A stretch of DNA of 64,000 nucleotides from JBCAXA01 sp038749025 (GCA_038749025.1 JBCDIL010000014.1:1-64000); one strand, 5' to 3'. Shown: positions 50,038 to 60,158, counted from the first letter of the stretch. The notes: generated from the sequence alone by a model not told the origin. Numbers and translations: made by a program.

Positions 50038-53000
50038 ATGAATGGAATCCGCTTACGAGCTCGGTTTTTGGCCGGACTCTTGATCACGACGGGCCTCGCC
50101 GCCTGTGGCCAAACCACCGAGCCAGACCCGGAACCCAATCCGGACCCGGAACCTGTGCCCGCGACGTATTCGGTGAGCATCAACGTAAGCGGCACCGGCG
50201 GTGACACCGTGGCCATCGTGTTATCGCCCGATACGTTTGAGCAGACATTGGACGTCAGCGACGGCCGGCATACGTTTCCGGAGTCGCTCGCCGACGACAC
50301 AACATTCGGTGTCTATCAGGATGTTAGTGCTCGGCCGGACCTAGCGTGTGTCATCAATCTGGAACGGGCAGCGATACGTGGCGCGGATGTCGACATAGAC
50401 ATCACGTGTTCCGCGGCAGTCTACGTCGGTGGGTCGGTCAGTGGCCTGGAGGGTACGCCGAAGGACTCGTTGAATAATCTTGCCTTGAGACTTACATCAA
50501 CCAGTCAGCCGTTTCCTGGATTGCTGGAATACATTAACGAGAACGGTGAGTTTGAGTTCGGTCTGCCGATTCAATCAGGCGACGAATACCTGGTCGAAGT
50601 CGAACGAAACCCCATGGGCCCGGAACAGGTCTGTACCCCAGTAATCCTCGGCGGAACGGCAGATTCTGCACAGATTGACGACATCGACTTGACCTGCGAA
50701 ACGCTCTACTCGCTGACTTTCTCGGCGGAAGACGTCCTCGGTAGCGGCGGTATCGTGACACTTTCTGTCGAGAACGACGACCCGGCACGCAATCGCGTGC
50801 TCACTACGGCGCTAGTCAATGGCGACGACCAAGGCTTCGCCGGCGATGAAGCGAAGCTTTGGCCGGGCGAGCGTTACAGCGTTACCGTGTCAACATCGCC
50901 CAACAACCCCGAACAACGGTGTCGTATCGATGACGGAACAGGCACCGTCGCCGATTCGGACATTGCCAATGTTCGGATTACCTGCGGCGACTCTATCGTC
51001 GGTGGCACGGTCGAAGGGTTGCACGGTAGCGGTCTGGTCCTGCAGCTTGCCCGCACCGTATCGCCAAACGGCAATACCCAGCTGATTGTGGTTGAGCGTC
51101 TGCCTATCGAGGAATCGGGCGAGTTTCGCTTCGAGACATTGCTCGACGATGGCGAAACGTACGAGATCGATATCGACACGCAACCATCGAACCCGAACCA
51201 AGACTGCACGGTCGACAATGGCAATCCGACCGTGTCGCAGCCCGAGATGCTGGTGACAACCATCGCGTGTCCCGGCCCTGCCCGCTACTACCGCTACGAC
51301 AACAACCTGACCTTTATCGACAGTGACGGGGCGTTGTTGGAAGAGGAGGTCGAGTTTGGTGTTGTTAGCAATCAGTACGAGTTCGACAACCGGCCCGTTC
51401 CTGCCATGGGGCGAATACTTGGATTAACCGATACGCCACTGTTCGAGCGCCTCGACGCCGACGGCCAGCAAGGCGAGGTCTACTCCAGTGAATCCGGCCG
51501 TACGTATTGGCTAGCGGCTGAAGCGCCCGTTGGCAACCCATTCGCCACAGAGACCAGTCTGTACGCGCACCACGTTACGCTAGACACGCTGTGGAGCCTA
51601 AGAAAAAGTCGCGACGATGCGAGCGTTACCCTTGAGCTCACGCAGATATACCTGGGTGCCTACGACGCTGGCCATCCGTCGAGTATCGATGGACGACTGT
51701 TGGCGACGGCGGAAATTCGTGTACGCGGCATTATCCCGGGTGCGACCGTCGATGACGACGAGACCTTTCATCACGCGTATAGCCGTATTTGGCTAGAGGG
51801 TGCAATCGACCCCGATGATCCATTGGCGCAGCGACACAAGTGGGGTGGATTCAGTGTAGGCGATGCTGAGGCGCCGCTACCCGTGGTACCGGATGACAAG
51901 CTATTCATAAATACAACGGCGGGTGTACCCAGTGAAGTCGGACGAACCGAGCAGGCGGCACTGGTCCGTCTCGCCGAGCCGGTTCTCGTCGAGATTGATT
52001 TAACAAACGTGCCGGTTGGTGCTGATTTCGAAGTGTTGGTGGAGACGATCGTTGAAGCGCGCAACGACTACTCCGGCGAGGGTGGGGCCGTGGCCTATCT
52101 TCGCGACCCAGCCGAAATCGATCTTGGCGCCGAGGACGCGAGCGTCGCGTTCGTCCTTGAAGGTGTTGAGATGCTGGAGCCCAACCCGGAGCGATTGCAA
52201 CGGCCGGCGACTGGCGGTCCAGTACCGGAGCCGTGCTCGGCGGGCTCCAACGTCGGCGGTACGCTTGCGTTCAGTCAGTCCGCTTACACCGTGTCGGAGT
52301 CGGAAGACGAGGGTGTACCCATAGTCTTTATTGAACGCACCGGCGGAACCGACGGGTTGGTTAGTGCCGCTATCGAAATAACGCCGATTACCGCGACACC
52401 GGGCGAGGACTACGAAGAGCGTACCTTGACGGTGCGCTTCGGCGACGGCGAGTCGAGTGTCACTGCGCTCGATCTACCGCTGATCGACGACCTTGAGACG
52501 GAAGACGCCGAAACCTTTGAGTTAACGCTGACGTCGCCGGCCGGCTGCGTCGACATCGGGGCGCAAAGTACGGCCCTCGTGACGATTGCGCCGAACGATC
52601 CGTCCGCCGGAACGATAGCGTTTACGTCGGCTGACTTCGCGGTCAACGAGGACGCTGGCTTCGCGACCGTCAGTGTCGAGCGTGTCGGTGGCAGCTTCGG
52701 CATCGTTGCGGTCAATGTTGTGTCACGCGATGGCAGTGCGGTCGACTCGGTCGACTACCGCGGTATCAACGCGCGCATTGTTTATCAGGACGGAGAGGCG
52801 GGTGAGAGATTCCTGCAGATACCCATTCTCGACAACGCCGAGATCGATCCGGATAGAACGGTGTTGCTGACAATCGCTGAAGACAGCGGCGTTCCTGGCG
52901 AGCCGTCGAGCGCGACGCTAACGATTATCAATGACGACGAGCCTCAACCGGGCACACTGCAGTTCTCAGAACCTACCTACAGCGTGTCGGAAGATGCTGG

Positions 53001-55089
53001 GAGCATCACTGTTGCTGTTACTCGTGAAGGTGGAACCGCTGGTGATATCGCGGTCGACTTCCGGACTCTCAACGGGAGCGCCATCGCCGGCGAGGACTAC
53101 GCCGAGACGATTGCGACTTTACAGTTCGCAGATCGTGACGCCACGGCAAAAGAGGTGACGATTACAATTATTGATGATAGTGATGTCGAAGGTGACCACG
53201 GATTCAATGTGCGCCTCGACAATGCTACCGGTGGTGCGACGCTAGGCACCAACTGGGTCGTACCGATAACGATCTTTGACGACGATGCCGTCTCAATGTT
53301 GCCACCCGCGGCGCCCGCGTTAGGGGTCAACGCCGATTTCAAGGCGCTTAGCTTTGATTGGCAAACGGTGGCCGATACACGCTACTACCGACTGCGAGGT
53401 GATTTGTCCGGAAGCGGAGCGTTCGCGCAAATAGGCGTCGACATACCGATAGGTGAAACGGCGCTGCGCTTGCCCGTGGCAGCGCACCTAATCGACCTAA
53501 ATACCGCGAGCTTTGTGCTGCAAGCGTGTAACGATAACGGTTGCACAGACTCGAACATCGTCGATACGGACGCGCTTCGGATCGCCACGATCGGGTTCGT
53601 TAAGGCGTCCAATACCGAAGGTCTGCAACAAACCGGCGAATTCGAGTACTTTGGTTGGGCCGTCGATGTCGCGAGCGATGGTCGTACCTTCGCTGTATCG
53701 GCATACAACGAAGCCAGTAACGCCACCTTCGTGAACGGCGACCAGACCGACAATTCAGCGCTTCGCTCTGGAGCTGTCTATGTGTTTACCGAAGACACCA
53801 CCGGTTGGTTCCAACAGGCGTACATCAAAGCGTCGAACACTAATCCTGGTGACCACTTCGGCGATAGTCTCGCGCTTAGCGCGGATGGCAACACGTTGGC
53901 GATTGCCGCCTCCGACGAAGACGGCGCAAGTAGCGGCGTGAACGGCGACGACACCACGATCGGTAACTTTGGATCGGGGGCTATTTACGTCTATGTCCGG
54001 ACCGGCAATGTCTGGCAGCTCGAGGCGTACATCAAAGCGAGCGATCCGGATTCAGCGGACGCCTTCGGTCGCTCGTTGGCGCTTTCTGATGACGGCAACA
54101 CGTTGGTTGCCGGTGCGCCGAATGAAGACAGCAGCGGCGTCGGTGTCGGTGCCGATGCCTCCGACAACACTGCGAACGACTCGGGTGCTGTTTACGTGTT
54201 TAGCCGTAGCGGTACCGATTGGGTTCAAAGCGCCTACATCAAAGCGTCGAATACCGAGGCAGATGATCGCTTCGGTAGTAAAGTGGCGTTGAGTCGCGAT
54301 GGCACAACGCTCGCTGTAACCGCGCAAAGCGAAGACAGCGCGGCGCGTGGGGTCGGTGGCGACCAATCGGACAACAGTGCCCCAGGTGTGGGCAGCGTGA
54401 CTCAAGGTACAGGGGCCGTCTACGTCTTTTCTTTCGACAGCGGTACGTGGGTACAGGAAGCCTACGTCAAGTCATCTAACCTTGATGCGGACGACCGGTT
54501 CGGTCGATCGCTGGCACTTAGCGCGAATGGCGATCGCCTGGTCGTTGGTGCATTCCAAGAGGACAGCAGCGCTACTGGCGTCAACTCAACGGACGAAGTC
54601 GATAACTCGTTGGACGCTGCAGGGGCCGCCTACGTCTTTACGCGTAGCGGCGGAAGCTGGTCCCAAGAGGCTTACCTCAAAGCGTCGAATACGGATCGAT
54701 CAACTTTCTTTGGTGCTGCCGTTGACCTAGACGCCAGCGGCGATGTCCTTGTCGTCGGTGCCTTCAACGAGTCGTCACTCGCAACGGGCGTCAACGGCTC
54801 ACAGGCACTAGGTCCCATCCGCGGTGTCGGCGCGGCATATCTATTCGAACGCGATAGCGGGACCGGGCTGTGGCAACAACGTTCGTACGTCAAGCCGACC
54901 AATAGTGATCAGAATCCGGACTTTCCAGGGTTCGGTCGATTGATGCGCTTCGGTGAAGCGGTGGCGCTGAGTGCAACTGGAGAGGTATTGATCATTGGCG
55001 CTACGGGTGAACCGAGCGCCGCGACGGGTATCAATGGCGATCAGGTCAATCAGGATGCGGACTATTCTGGTGCCGCGTACGTTTACTGA
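50038..55089 (+). CDS. Giant lipoprotein with Calx-beta domains and seven FG-GAP propeller repeats
   Basis: 1683 residues from ATG 50038, chosen for GAGGT eight bases upstream and a signal peptide ending in TTGLAACGQ (lipidated Cys). A short Asp/Pro/Glu linker follows. Residues 50-420 hold repeated beta modules (GGSVSGLEGT, GGTVEGLHGSGLVLQL). Three Calx-beta domains start near 741, 858 and 972 (AYTVSESEDEG, DFAVNEDAG, TYSVSEDAG). A fibronectin-III-like module lies around 1090-1180. The C-terminus has seven FG-GAP_2-type repeats (FGxSLALSxDGNTL, then a GVNGDQxDN-type loop and SGAVYVF), the last ending at the final residue. The domains suggest a calcium-stabilised surface adhesin or scaffold. 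Confidence 0.88.
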   Translation: MNGIRLRARFLAGLLITTGLAACGQTTEPDPEPNPDPEPVPATYSVSINVSGTGGDTVAIVLSPDTFEQTLDVSDGRHTFPESLADDTTFGVYQDVSARPDLACVINLERAAIRGADVDIDITCSAAVYVGGSVSGLEGTPKDSLNNLALRLTSTSQPFPGLLEYINENGEFEFGLPIQSGDEYLVEVERNPMGPEQVCTPVILGGTADSAQIDDIDLTCETLYSLTFSAEDVLGSGGIVTLSVENDDPARNRVLTTALVNGDDQGFAGDEAKLWPGERYSVTVSTSPNNPEQRCRIDDGTGTVADSDIANVRITCGDSIVGGTVEGLHGSGLVLQLARTVSPNGNTQLIVVERLPIEESGEFRFETLLDDGETYEIDIDTQPSNPNQDCTVDNGNPTVSQPEMLVTTIACPGPARYYRYDNNLTFIDSDGALLEEEVEFGVVSNQYEFDNRPVPAMGRILGLTDTPLFERLDADGQQGEVYSSESGRTYWLAAEAPVGNPFATETSLYAHHVTLDTLWSLRKSRDDASVTLELTQIYLGAYDAGHPSSIDGRLLATAEIRVRGIIPGATVDDDETFHHAYSRIWLEGAIDPDDPLAQRHKWGGFSVGDAEAPLPVVPDDKLFINTTAGVPSEVGRTEQAALVRLAEPVLVEIDLTNVPVGADFEVLVETIVEARNDYSGEGGAVAYLRDPAEIDLGAEDASVAFVLEGVEMLEPNPERLQRPATGGPVPEPCSAGSNVGGTLAFSQSAYTVSESEDEGVPIVFIERTGGTDGLVSAAIEITPITATPGEDYEERTLTVRFGDGESSVTALDLPLIDDLETEDAETFELTLTSPAGCVDIGAQSTALVTIAPNDPSAGTIAFTSADFAVNEDAGFATVSVERVGGSFGIVAVNVVSRDGSAVDSVDYRGINARIVYQDGEAGERFLQIPILDNAEIDPDRTVLLTIAEDSGVPGEPSSATLTIINDDEPQPGTLQFSEPTYSVSEDAGSITVAVTREGGTAGDIAVDFRTLNGSAIAGEDYAETIATLQFADRDATAKEVTITIIDDSDVEGDHGFNVRLDNATGGATLGTNWVVPITIFDDDAVSMLPPAAPALGVNADFKALSFDWQTVADTRYYRLRGDLSGSGAFAQIGVDIPIGETALRLPVAAHLIDLNTASFVLQACNDNGCTDSNIVDTDALRIATIGFVKASNTEGLQQTGEFEYFGWAVDVASDGRTFAVSAYNEASNATFVNGDQTDNSALRSGAVYVFTEDTTGWFQQAYIKASNTNPGDHFGDSLALSADGNTLAIAASDEDGASSGVNGDDTTIGNFGSGAIYVYVRTGNVWQLEAYIKASDPDSADAFGRSLALSDDGNTLVAGAPNEDSSGVGVGADASDNTANDSGAVYVFSRSGTDWVQSAYIKASNTEADDRFGSKVALSRDGTTLAVTAQSEDSAARGVGGDQSDNSAPGVGSVTQGTGAVYVFSFDSGTWVQEAYVKSSNLDADDRFGRSLALSANGDRLVVGAFQEDSSATGVNSTDEVDNSLDAAGAAYVFTRSGGSWSQEAYLKASNTDRSTFFGAAVDLDASGDVLVVGAFNESSLATGVNGSQALGPIRGVGAAYLFERDSGTGLWQQRSYVKPTNSDQNPDFPGFGRLMRFGEAVALSATGEVLIIGATGEPSAATGINGDQVNQDADYSGAAYVY

Positions 55090-55102
55090 TAAGCCTCAAC
55101 GC

Positions 55103-55133
55103 GAGGCCGGGCAGCGTTGTGCTGCCCGGCCTC
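55103..55133. terminator. Strong GC-rich hairpin between convergent genes
   Basis: GAGGCCGGGCAGC and GCTGCCCGGCCTC form a perfect 13-pair stem with a five-base loop (GTTGT), 14 bases after the giant lipoprotein stop and before the convergent diguanylate cyclase stop. There is no T-run on either side, so it may work as a bidirectional or RNA-stabilising hairpin. Confidence 0.7.
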
Positions 55134-55174
55134 ATTAATGTTGGCGACTCTCGAAAAAATCGTCTTGACGCGCA

Positions 55175-56515
55175 TCACACCGCCATACACTGATTGCGAC
55201 CGGCCTTCTTCGCGGCGTACAAGTTCTCATCGGCACGCCGATACAATTGCTCGGCATCGTCACCGAGGCGAAGCGTACTCACGCCGCAGGAAATGGTGAC
55301 GGCCAATTCCTCGCCGGCGACCGTCATCGTTCTGGCGCCGATTAGTGCGCGCACTTTATCGGCGATCATCGCGGCATCGTCGATACTGGTGTCGGGGAAC
55401 AGGATGACAAATTCTTCGCCGCCGATTCGCGCAACGAAGTCGTTGGTTCGGGTGTAACGCGATAAGTAGCTCGCGACTCGCGTCAGAACTTCATCGCCGG
55501 CCTGATGGCCGTAGCGGTCGTTGATCTGTTTGAAGTAGTCGATGTCCCATAGCGAATAGCACAGCGGTTTGCCACTTCGCATCGCCGCAGCAATTTCTTC
55601 ATCAAGCCGTCGGTCGTAGGCGAAGCGGCTGTGAACGCGCGTTAGCGTATCGAGCAACAGCAGTTGTTCTTGCTGCTCAAGCTGTTCACGCAGTGCTTCG
55701 GTGCGCACCCGCAGCTCGGCTAGTTCGGTATCAAGCGCCGTGTTGCGTTGCTCGAAGGCCTGTAATTTTTCGTCTTCTTGGTCGCGAAAGTCTTGAATCC
55801 GCGTGGCGATCGCGTTGATACGCTCACGAACGCTCCGTTTTAGGTCGCCTAAATTACTGGCGCCATCAATTGTCGAGCGGAGCGAGTCGACCTCGCGGTC
55901 AACGTCGGACCGTAGCCCGTCGTTGGCAAGGCGCTGCAGATCGACATGGGATGCGCCGTCGGCTGTCCATCGCTCAAGGCTGGCTAGCGTTGCCGTCACC
56001 TCGCCGACAAACCGCTCGGCTTCTGCCTTTTGCGCGGACAACTCGCGGAAAGTAGCGATCAGCGCATCAGCCAACACGCCGAGCTCTGCCATCGCCGAGT
56101 CAGCGCTTGTCGATTCGGTGGCGTTTGCGACCGATGCCGCCAGCATCGGTTCGGCCGCCAGGCGTTCGACGAATTGGCTTTCGATTGCACGCAACGCATC
56201 TTCGATGTCGGGCTCGGTGGATGGCACAGCGCTACCACGCGCGGCCTGTTGCTTCTCGCTGAGCCCAGTCGCTATACGCACAACCGCGTGCTGTAACGCT
56301 TCGAGCTCGTCGGCGCTCGTCGCACGCTCCACCTGTAAGCGCAGCACGTCGATCTCTTCATCGATCTCGGCCGACCAGCCGATGCACGCATTGAGGATCG
56401 CGCGGAGCATCTCTTGCAGCAGACGGCGTATCGCCAACCACGCTTGTGTTTGCGCTTCTTGCTCCGCAACAACGCTGCGGTATTCAGCCTTCCAGCGTTC
56501 AGCTTCAGTGTCCAA
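55175..56515 (-). CDS. Cytoplasmic coiled-coil GGDEF diguanylate cyclase
   Basis: A 446-residue cyclase making cyclic di-GMP. No membrane helix is evident. Residues 1-270 are long helical/coiled-coil sequence (SAEIDEEIDVLRLQVERATS, DQEDEKLQAFEQRNTALDTE), probably for dimerisation and signal input. The GGDEF domain follows (LTRVHSRFAYDRRLDEEI, SLWDIDYFKQINDRYGHQAG) with the active site GGEEF and an intact inhibitory site RTND five residues before it. It starts with TTG, with only a weak ribosome-binding site. Its last codons closely match the gene fragment at 37905. Confidence 0.92.
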   Translation of the reverse strand: MDTEAERWKAEYRSVVAEQEAQTQAWLAIRRLLQEMLRAILNACIGWSAEIDEEIDVLRLQVERATSADELEALQHAVVRIATGLSEKQQAARGSAVPSTEPDIEDALRAIESQFVERLAAEPMLAASVANATESTSADSAMAELGVLADALIATFRELSAQKAEAERFVGEVTATLASLERWTADGASHVDLQRLANDGLRSDVDREVDSLRSTIDGASNLGDLKRSVRERINAIATRIQDFRDQEDEKLQAFEQRNTALDTELAELRVRTEALREQLEQQEQLLLLDTLTRVHSRFAYDRRLDEEIAAAMRSGKPLCYSLWDIDYFKQINDRYGHQAGDEVLTRVASYLSRYTRTNDFVARIGGEEFVILFPDTSIDDAAMIADKVRALIGARTMTVAGEELAVTISCGVSTLRLGDDAEQLYRRADENLYAAKKAGRNQCMAV

Positions 56516-56697
56516 GCAACCGCCCCGCGTTTACGTCTGACTGTCAGGTTAGCGGCCAAAGTCGCGGAGAATTAAATGGCACTGCCAGCGTCGCCCAACG
56601 AGGTGAATCGGTACCTGCTACCATCGATAAATGAGCAATTCGTCGCGGTGTTGGTTTAGCGCAGCACGGGCAGGCAAACACTGGCTGTTGTGACGTC

Positions 56698-57939
56698 ATG
56701 ACGGGCAACGGCGAGGGGGCGTCTGCTGCCCCGGTTTATCGCATCGGCAACTACGAACTGGACATTCCGCGCGTTCAGCTGCGCGATGGCGACATACCGC
56801 TTCCCGTGCAACCGCTCGTTTTCGATGTACTCCGCTACCTTATCGAGCGGCGCGATCGCGTGGTGACAAAGCAGGAGTTGTTCGAGCGGTTCTGGCCCGA
56901 GCGGGTGGTTACCGAATCGACATTGACGGCACGTATCAAAGCCGCTCGGAGTTTGCTCGGCGACGATGGCCAGTTGCAACGGATGATCCGAACAGTTCAC
57001 GGCCGAGGCTACCAATTTGTCGGTCCAGTTGAAGCGGTCAAAACCCGTTCAATCGCAAACGAAGCGAGTGCATCGACGGTCGGTCAACGGGTGTCGGTAC
57101 GTTTCGTGCCCGTTCGCGGTGGTGTAAAACTCGCGGTGACGCAGGCGGGCAACGGACCGCCGCTCGTGAAGGTGGCCAATTGGCTGACCCACGTTGAGAA
57201 AGACGCGGCCAGTCCAATCTGGGGCCATTGGGTCCGTGACCTATCGCACCGGCACACGTATGTGCGCTACGACAGTCGTGGCTGCGGCTTGTCCGACCGC
57301 GACCTTGCCGGCATGGATTTAACCGATATCGATTTGTGGGTCGAGGACTTATTGACAGTCGTCGACACGTTGGGGTTCGAGACCTTCTCTCTGCTCGGTT
57401 TATCGCAAGGCGGCCCGGTCGCCGTTGCGTTCGCGGCGTGTTACCCAGAACGTGTGGACCGTCTTATTTTGCACGGCACGTACGCGCGCGGGATGAGCCG
57501 GCGCGAAGACGCGACGCAATTGGATCAAGCGAGCTTGATGGTTAACCTCGCCAAGGTCGGTTGGGCTGTGGAAGACAGTCGCTTCGTAGAGGTTTTCACC
57601 AAACAGATGGTGCCCGATGCGGGTCGCGAAGAAGTGCGGTGGTTTAACGAGCTGCAACGCACCTCTTGCGACGGTGAAACCGCGGGCAAACTTGAGTCGG
57701 CGATGCATAACATCGAAATCACTGATCTTGCGCAGCGTGTACGTGCGAAGACACTAGTAACACACGGCGTTGATGAGGTCGCCGTGCCGTTCGACGAGGG
57801 ACGCTACCTCGCGAGTTGCATCGACGGCGCTGAATTTCTACCGCTGCCCAGCAACAACCATATATTGTTACAACGCGAACCGGCGTGGCGTAGCTTTGTG
57901 GACGCTGTCGAGCGGTTTATCGGCACGCAAAGTGCGTAA
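56698..57939 (+). CDS. Winged-helix DNA-binding domain fused to an alpha/beta hydrolase
   Basis: 413 residues. Residues 15-110 are a CadC/OmpR-type winged helix (LPVQPLVFDVLRYLIERRDR, VVTESTLTARIKAARSLLGD, MIRTVHGRGYQFVG). Residues 130-413 form an alpha/beta hydrolase with the nucleophile elbow GLSQGG (Ser236), Asp359 (HGVDEVAVP) and His388 (SNNHILL), so the triad is intact. There is no membrane segment between them. The protein may be a one-component regulator that senses a small ligand through the hydrolase fold, or an enzyme that binds DNA. The start codon abuts the palindrome TGACGTCA. Confidence 0.88.
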   Translation: MTGNGEGASAAPVYRIGNYELDIPRVQLRDGDIPLPVQPLVFDVLRYLIERRDRVVTKQELFERFWPERVVTESTLTARIKAARSLLGDDGQLQRMIRTVHGRGYQFVGPVEAVKTRSIANEASASTVGQRVSVRFVPVRGGVKLAVTQAGNGPPLVKVANWLTHVEKDAASPIWGHWVRDLSHRHTYVRYDSRGCGLSDRDLAGMDLTDIDLWVEDLLTVVDTLGFETFSLLGLSQGGPVAVAFAACYPERVDRLILHGTYARGMSRREDATQLDQASLMVNLAKVGWAVEDSRFVEVFTKQMVPDAGREEVRWFNELQRTSCDGETAGKLESAMHNIEITDLAQRVRAKTLVTHGVDEVAVPFDEGRYLASCIDGAEFLPLPSNNHILLQREPAWRSFVDAVERFIGTQSA

Positions 57940-58039
57940 CGGCTGTTGGCGCTTGGCTCGCTGACCGAGAAAAAACGACCCGACACTTTGTTATTGTTAT
58001 TGGGTGGAATGGCGTTGCGGTCGGAAGGAAGGGTAATCC

Positions 58040-59176
58040 ATGGCATTTGAATTTCGATCGGTCCCAGCGATCCATGTCGAAACCGGTGCGGCCAATAAAA
58101 TCGTTGGCCTGTTGCCGACTCACTTTGCGGGGCAAAAACGGGCCTTTCTTGTCACCGACCAGGTGTTGTTGGACCTCGGTGTTGTCGACGGTGCGTTAGC
58201 CGATCTTGAGGAAAACGGTTTCGATGTTCGCGTCTACAGCGATGTCGTACCGGACCCCTCTGATAACGTCATTCTCGCCGCGGCGGCGAAAGCCAAGCAG
58301 TTCGGTGCCGATCTTGTTATTGGACTCGGTGGCGGTAGCAGTATGGATACGGCGAAGCTAGTGGCCATTCTTGCGAATTCTGACCAGCCCTTGGAGTCGA
58401 TGTACGGCGTCGAGCAAGTAACCGGTGTGCGTCTGCCGTTGGTTTTGGTACCGACGACGGCCGGTACCGGGTCGGAGGTTACGCCGATCTCGGTGGTTAC
58501 GGTTGGCGAAACGTCGAAGATGGGAGTGAGCTCGTCAATTTTGTATCCCGACATCGCAATATTGGATGCGTCGTTAACCCTCGGCCTACCGGCGGCAACG
58601 ACCGCGGCCACCGGTATCGATGCGATGGTGCATGCGATTGAGGCGTACACATCGCGGCTCAAGAAAAATCCAATCTCCGATCAGTTAGCTTGCACAGCGT
58701 TACAAGCACTGCATGCGAATATTGAGCGGGTATGTACCGATGGCAGCGACGCCGAGGCACGCGAAGCGATGTTGCTTGCTTCCATGCAAGCGGGCCAGGC
58801 GTTCGCGAATGCACCGGTCGCGGCCGTGCACGCGTTAGCCTACCCGTTGGGCGCCACATTTCACGTCGCCCACGGCCTATCAAACTCACTGGTATTGCCG
58901 AGTGTTCTCGCGTTCAACGCCGATATGGCGTCCGCTGCTTATGCCGAACTCGCTGGTGTTATCGGTCTGCCGGCAAACGGCCATGCGCTGATCGATGAGC
59001 TTACGCGTATCGCTGACTCGACGGGTATCGAAACTCGGCTTAGCCAAGTCGGTGTTACCGAACACGACTTGCCACAGCTTGCCGAAGATGCGATGAAGAT
59101 CGAGCGCTTACTCGTCAACAACCCGAAAGCAATGACCTATGACGCAGCGCTGGCTTGCTACCAAGCGGTGCTGTGA
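58040..59176 (+). CDS. Iron-containing alcohol dehydrogenase
   Basis: A 378-residue group III (Fe-ADH) enzyme. The Rossmann part includes the pyrophosphate motif GLGGGSSMDTAKLVAIL and VPTTAGTGSEVTPISVV. The metal-site region has TGIDAMVHAIEAYTS (Asp and His ligands), with further His ligands in VAAVHALAYPLGATFHVAHG. It oxidises or reduces a small alcohol/aldehyde with NAD(P). AAGGAAGGG before the ATG is a good ribosome-binding site. It is followed 48 bases on by a thioesterase gene. The substrate is unassigned. Confidence 0.93.
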   Translation: MAFEFRSVPAIHVETGAANKIVGLLPTHFAGQKRAFLVTDQVLLDLGVVDGALADLEENGFDVRVYSDVVPDPSDNVILAAAAKAKQFGADLVIGLGGGSSMDTAKLVAILANSDQPLESMYGVEQVTGVRLPLVLVPTTAGTGSEVTPISVVTVGETSKMGVSSSILYPDIAILDASLTLGLPAATTAATGIDAMVHAIEAYTSRLKKNPISDQLACTALQALHANIERVCTDGSDAEAREAMLLASMQAGQAFANAPVAAVHALAYPLGATFHVAHGLSNSLVLPSVLAFNADMASAAYAELAGVIGLPANGHALIDELTRIADSTGIETRLSQVGVTEHDLPQLAEDAMKIERLLVNNPKAMTYDAALACYQAVL

Positions 59177-59224
59177 TGGGAGTGCAAAGAATCGACCTGC
59201 AACGCCCCTGGTTTCTGATGGGCA

Positions 59225-60028
59225 GTGAGAAACTTCATCGTGCTGTTTGACGAACTACGGTCGGTCGGCGCATCCGGCGAGGCCGTTGTCGTGCCGCCCG
59301 ACTGGTGTCAGGGCAGAACGGTTTATGGCGGGCTCTCCGCTGCGCTGTTGGCTGACGCGGTGTCTGCCGGTATCGATGCCGACCGTCGTTTACGCTACCT
59401 GAATGTCAGTTTTTTGAAGCCGTTAGAGGCGGATAAACCCTTCACGCTCGCCGTGCAGCCGGTATCGGCCGGGCGGACCTTGACGGTCAACACCGGCCGC
59501 ATTGTGCAGGACGGCATCGACCGTGTGGCGGTCCAAGCGAACTTCGTCGCGAAGCTCGACGGGCGCACGGACGCCTCGAATTTTAAGCGCCCAGAGTTGG
59601 CGCATTGGGACGCCGATGGCGTGATTCGCGTTCGTGGCCCGTTCGCGCCGGTGTTCACCCAATATTTCGATTTCCGGGTCGCGACCGGCGGGCTACCGTT
59701 CCAAGGCCACGGTTCACCGGAGCTCGGTGGCTGGATGCGGTTCGAACGGGCGGCCGGTGCATTGTCAGCGTCACACGTCGTCGGCCTGACCGACGTGTGG
59801 CCGCCGGTAGCCGCGTCTTACCTAACGCAACCCGCGCCGTTATCGACGATTAACTGGGTTATTCACTTCGGCGAGCTCGATGACGATATCGACGCCGATG
59901 CGTTTGTCGGTTACCTGGCGAGGCTCAATTTTTTCAAGAACGGCTACGGATCATCCAGCGCTGATGTCTGGACACCCGACGGTCGGCTGTTGGCTAAGAG
60001 TTTCCAAACGTTTGTCATTTACGGGTAG
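59225..60028 (+). CDS. Acyl-CoA thioesterase, double-hotdog (TesB-like)
   Basis: A 267-residue protein with two hotdog repeats: the first from WCQGRTVYGGLSAALLADAV through LRYLNVSFLKPLEADKPFTL, the second from GGWMRFERAAGALSASHVVG to LARLNFFKNGYGSSSADVW and ending LAKSFQTFVIYG. This matches the acyl-CoA thioesterase (4HBT_3) family, which hydrolyses acyl-CoAs. GTG 59225 is the probable start though its ribosome-binding site is poor. Same direction as the Fe-ADH, with a short gap, so joint transcription is possible. Confidence 0.85.
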   Translation: MRNFIVLFDELRSVGASGEAVVVPPDWCQGRTVYGGLSAALLADAVSAGIDADRRLRYLNVSFLKPLEADKPFTLAVQPVSAGRTLTVNTGRIVQDGIDRVAVQANFVAKLDGRTDASNFKRPELAHWDADGVIRVRGPFAPVFTQYFDFRVATGGLPFQGHGSPELGGWMRFERAAGALSASHVVGLTDVWPPVAASYLTQPAPLSTINWVIHFGELDDDIDADAFVGYLARLNFFKNGYGSSSADVWTPDGRLLAKSFQTFVIYG

Positions 60029-60158
60029 TTATCAACGCGCCAGCGCTCGCTAAACGACTCGCGCGAGACGTCGTCCTGTTGCCGTGACTAGTAATCCACG
60101 CCAAATTCTGTTCCTATGAGATCGCGGGTTGTAAAGGGGGGATAAGGAACATGCTGCC

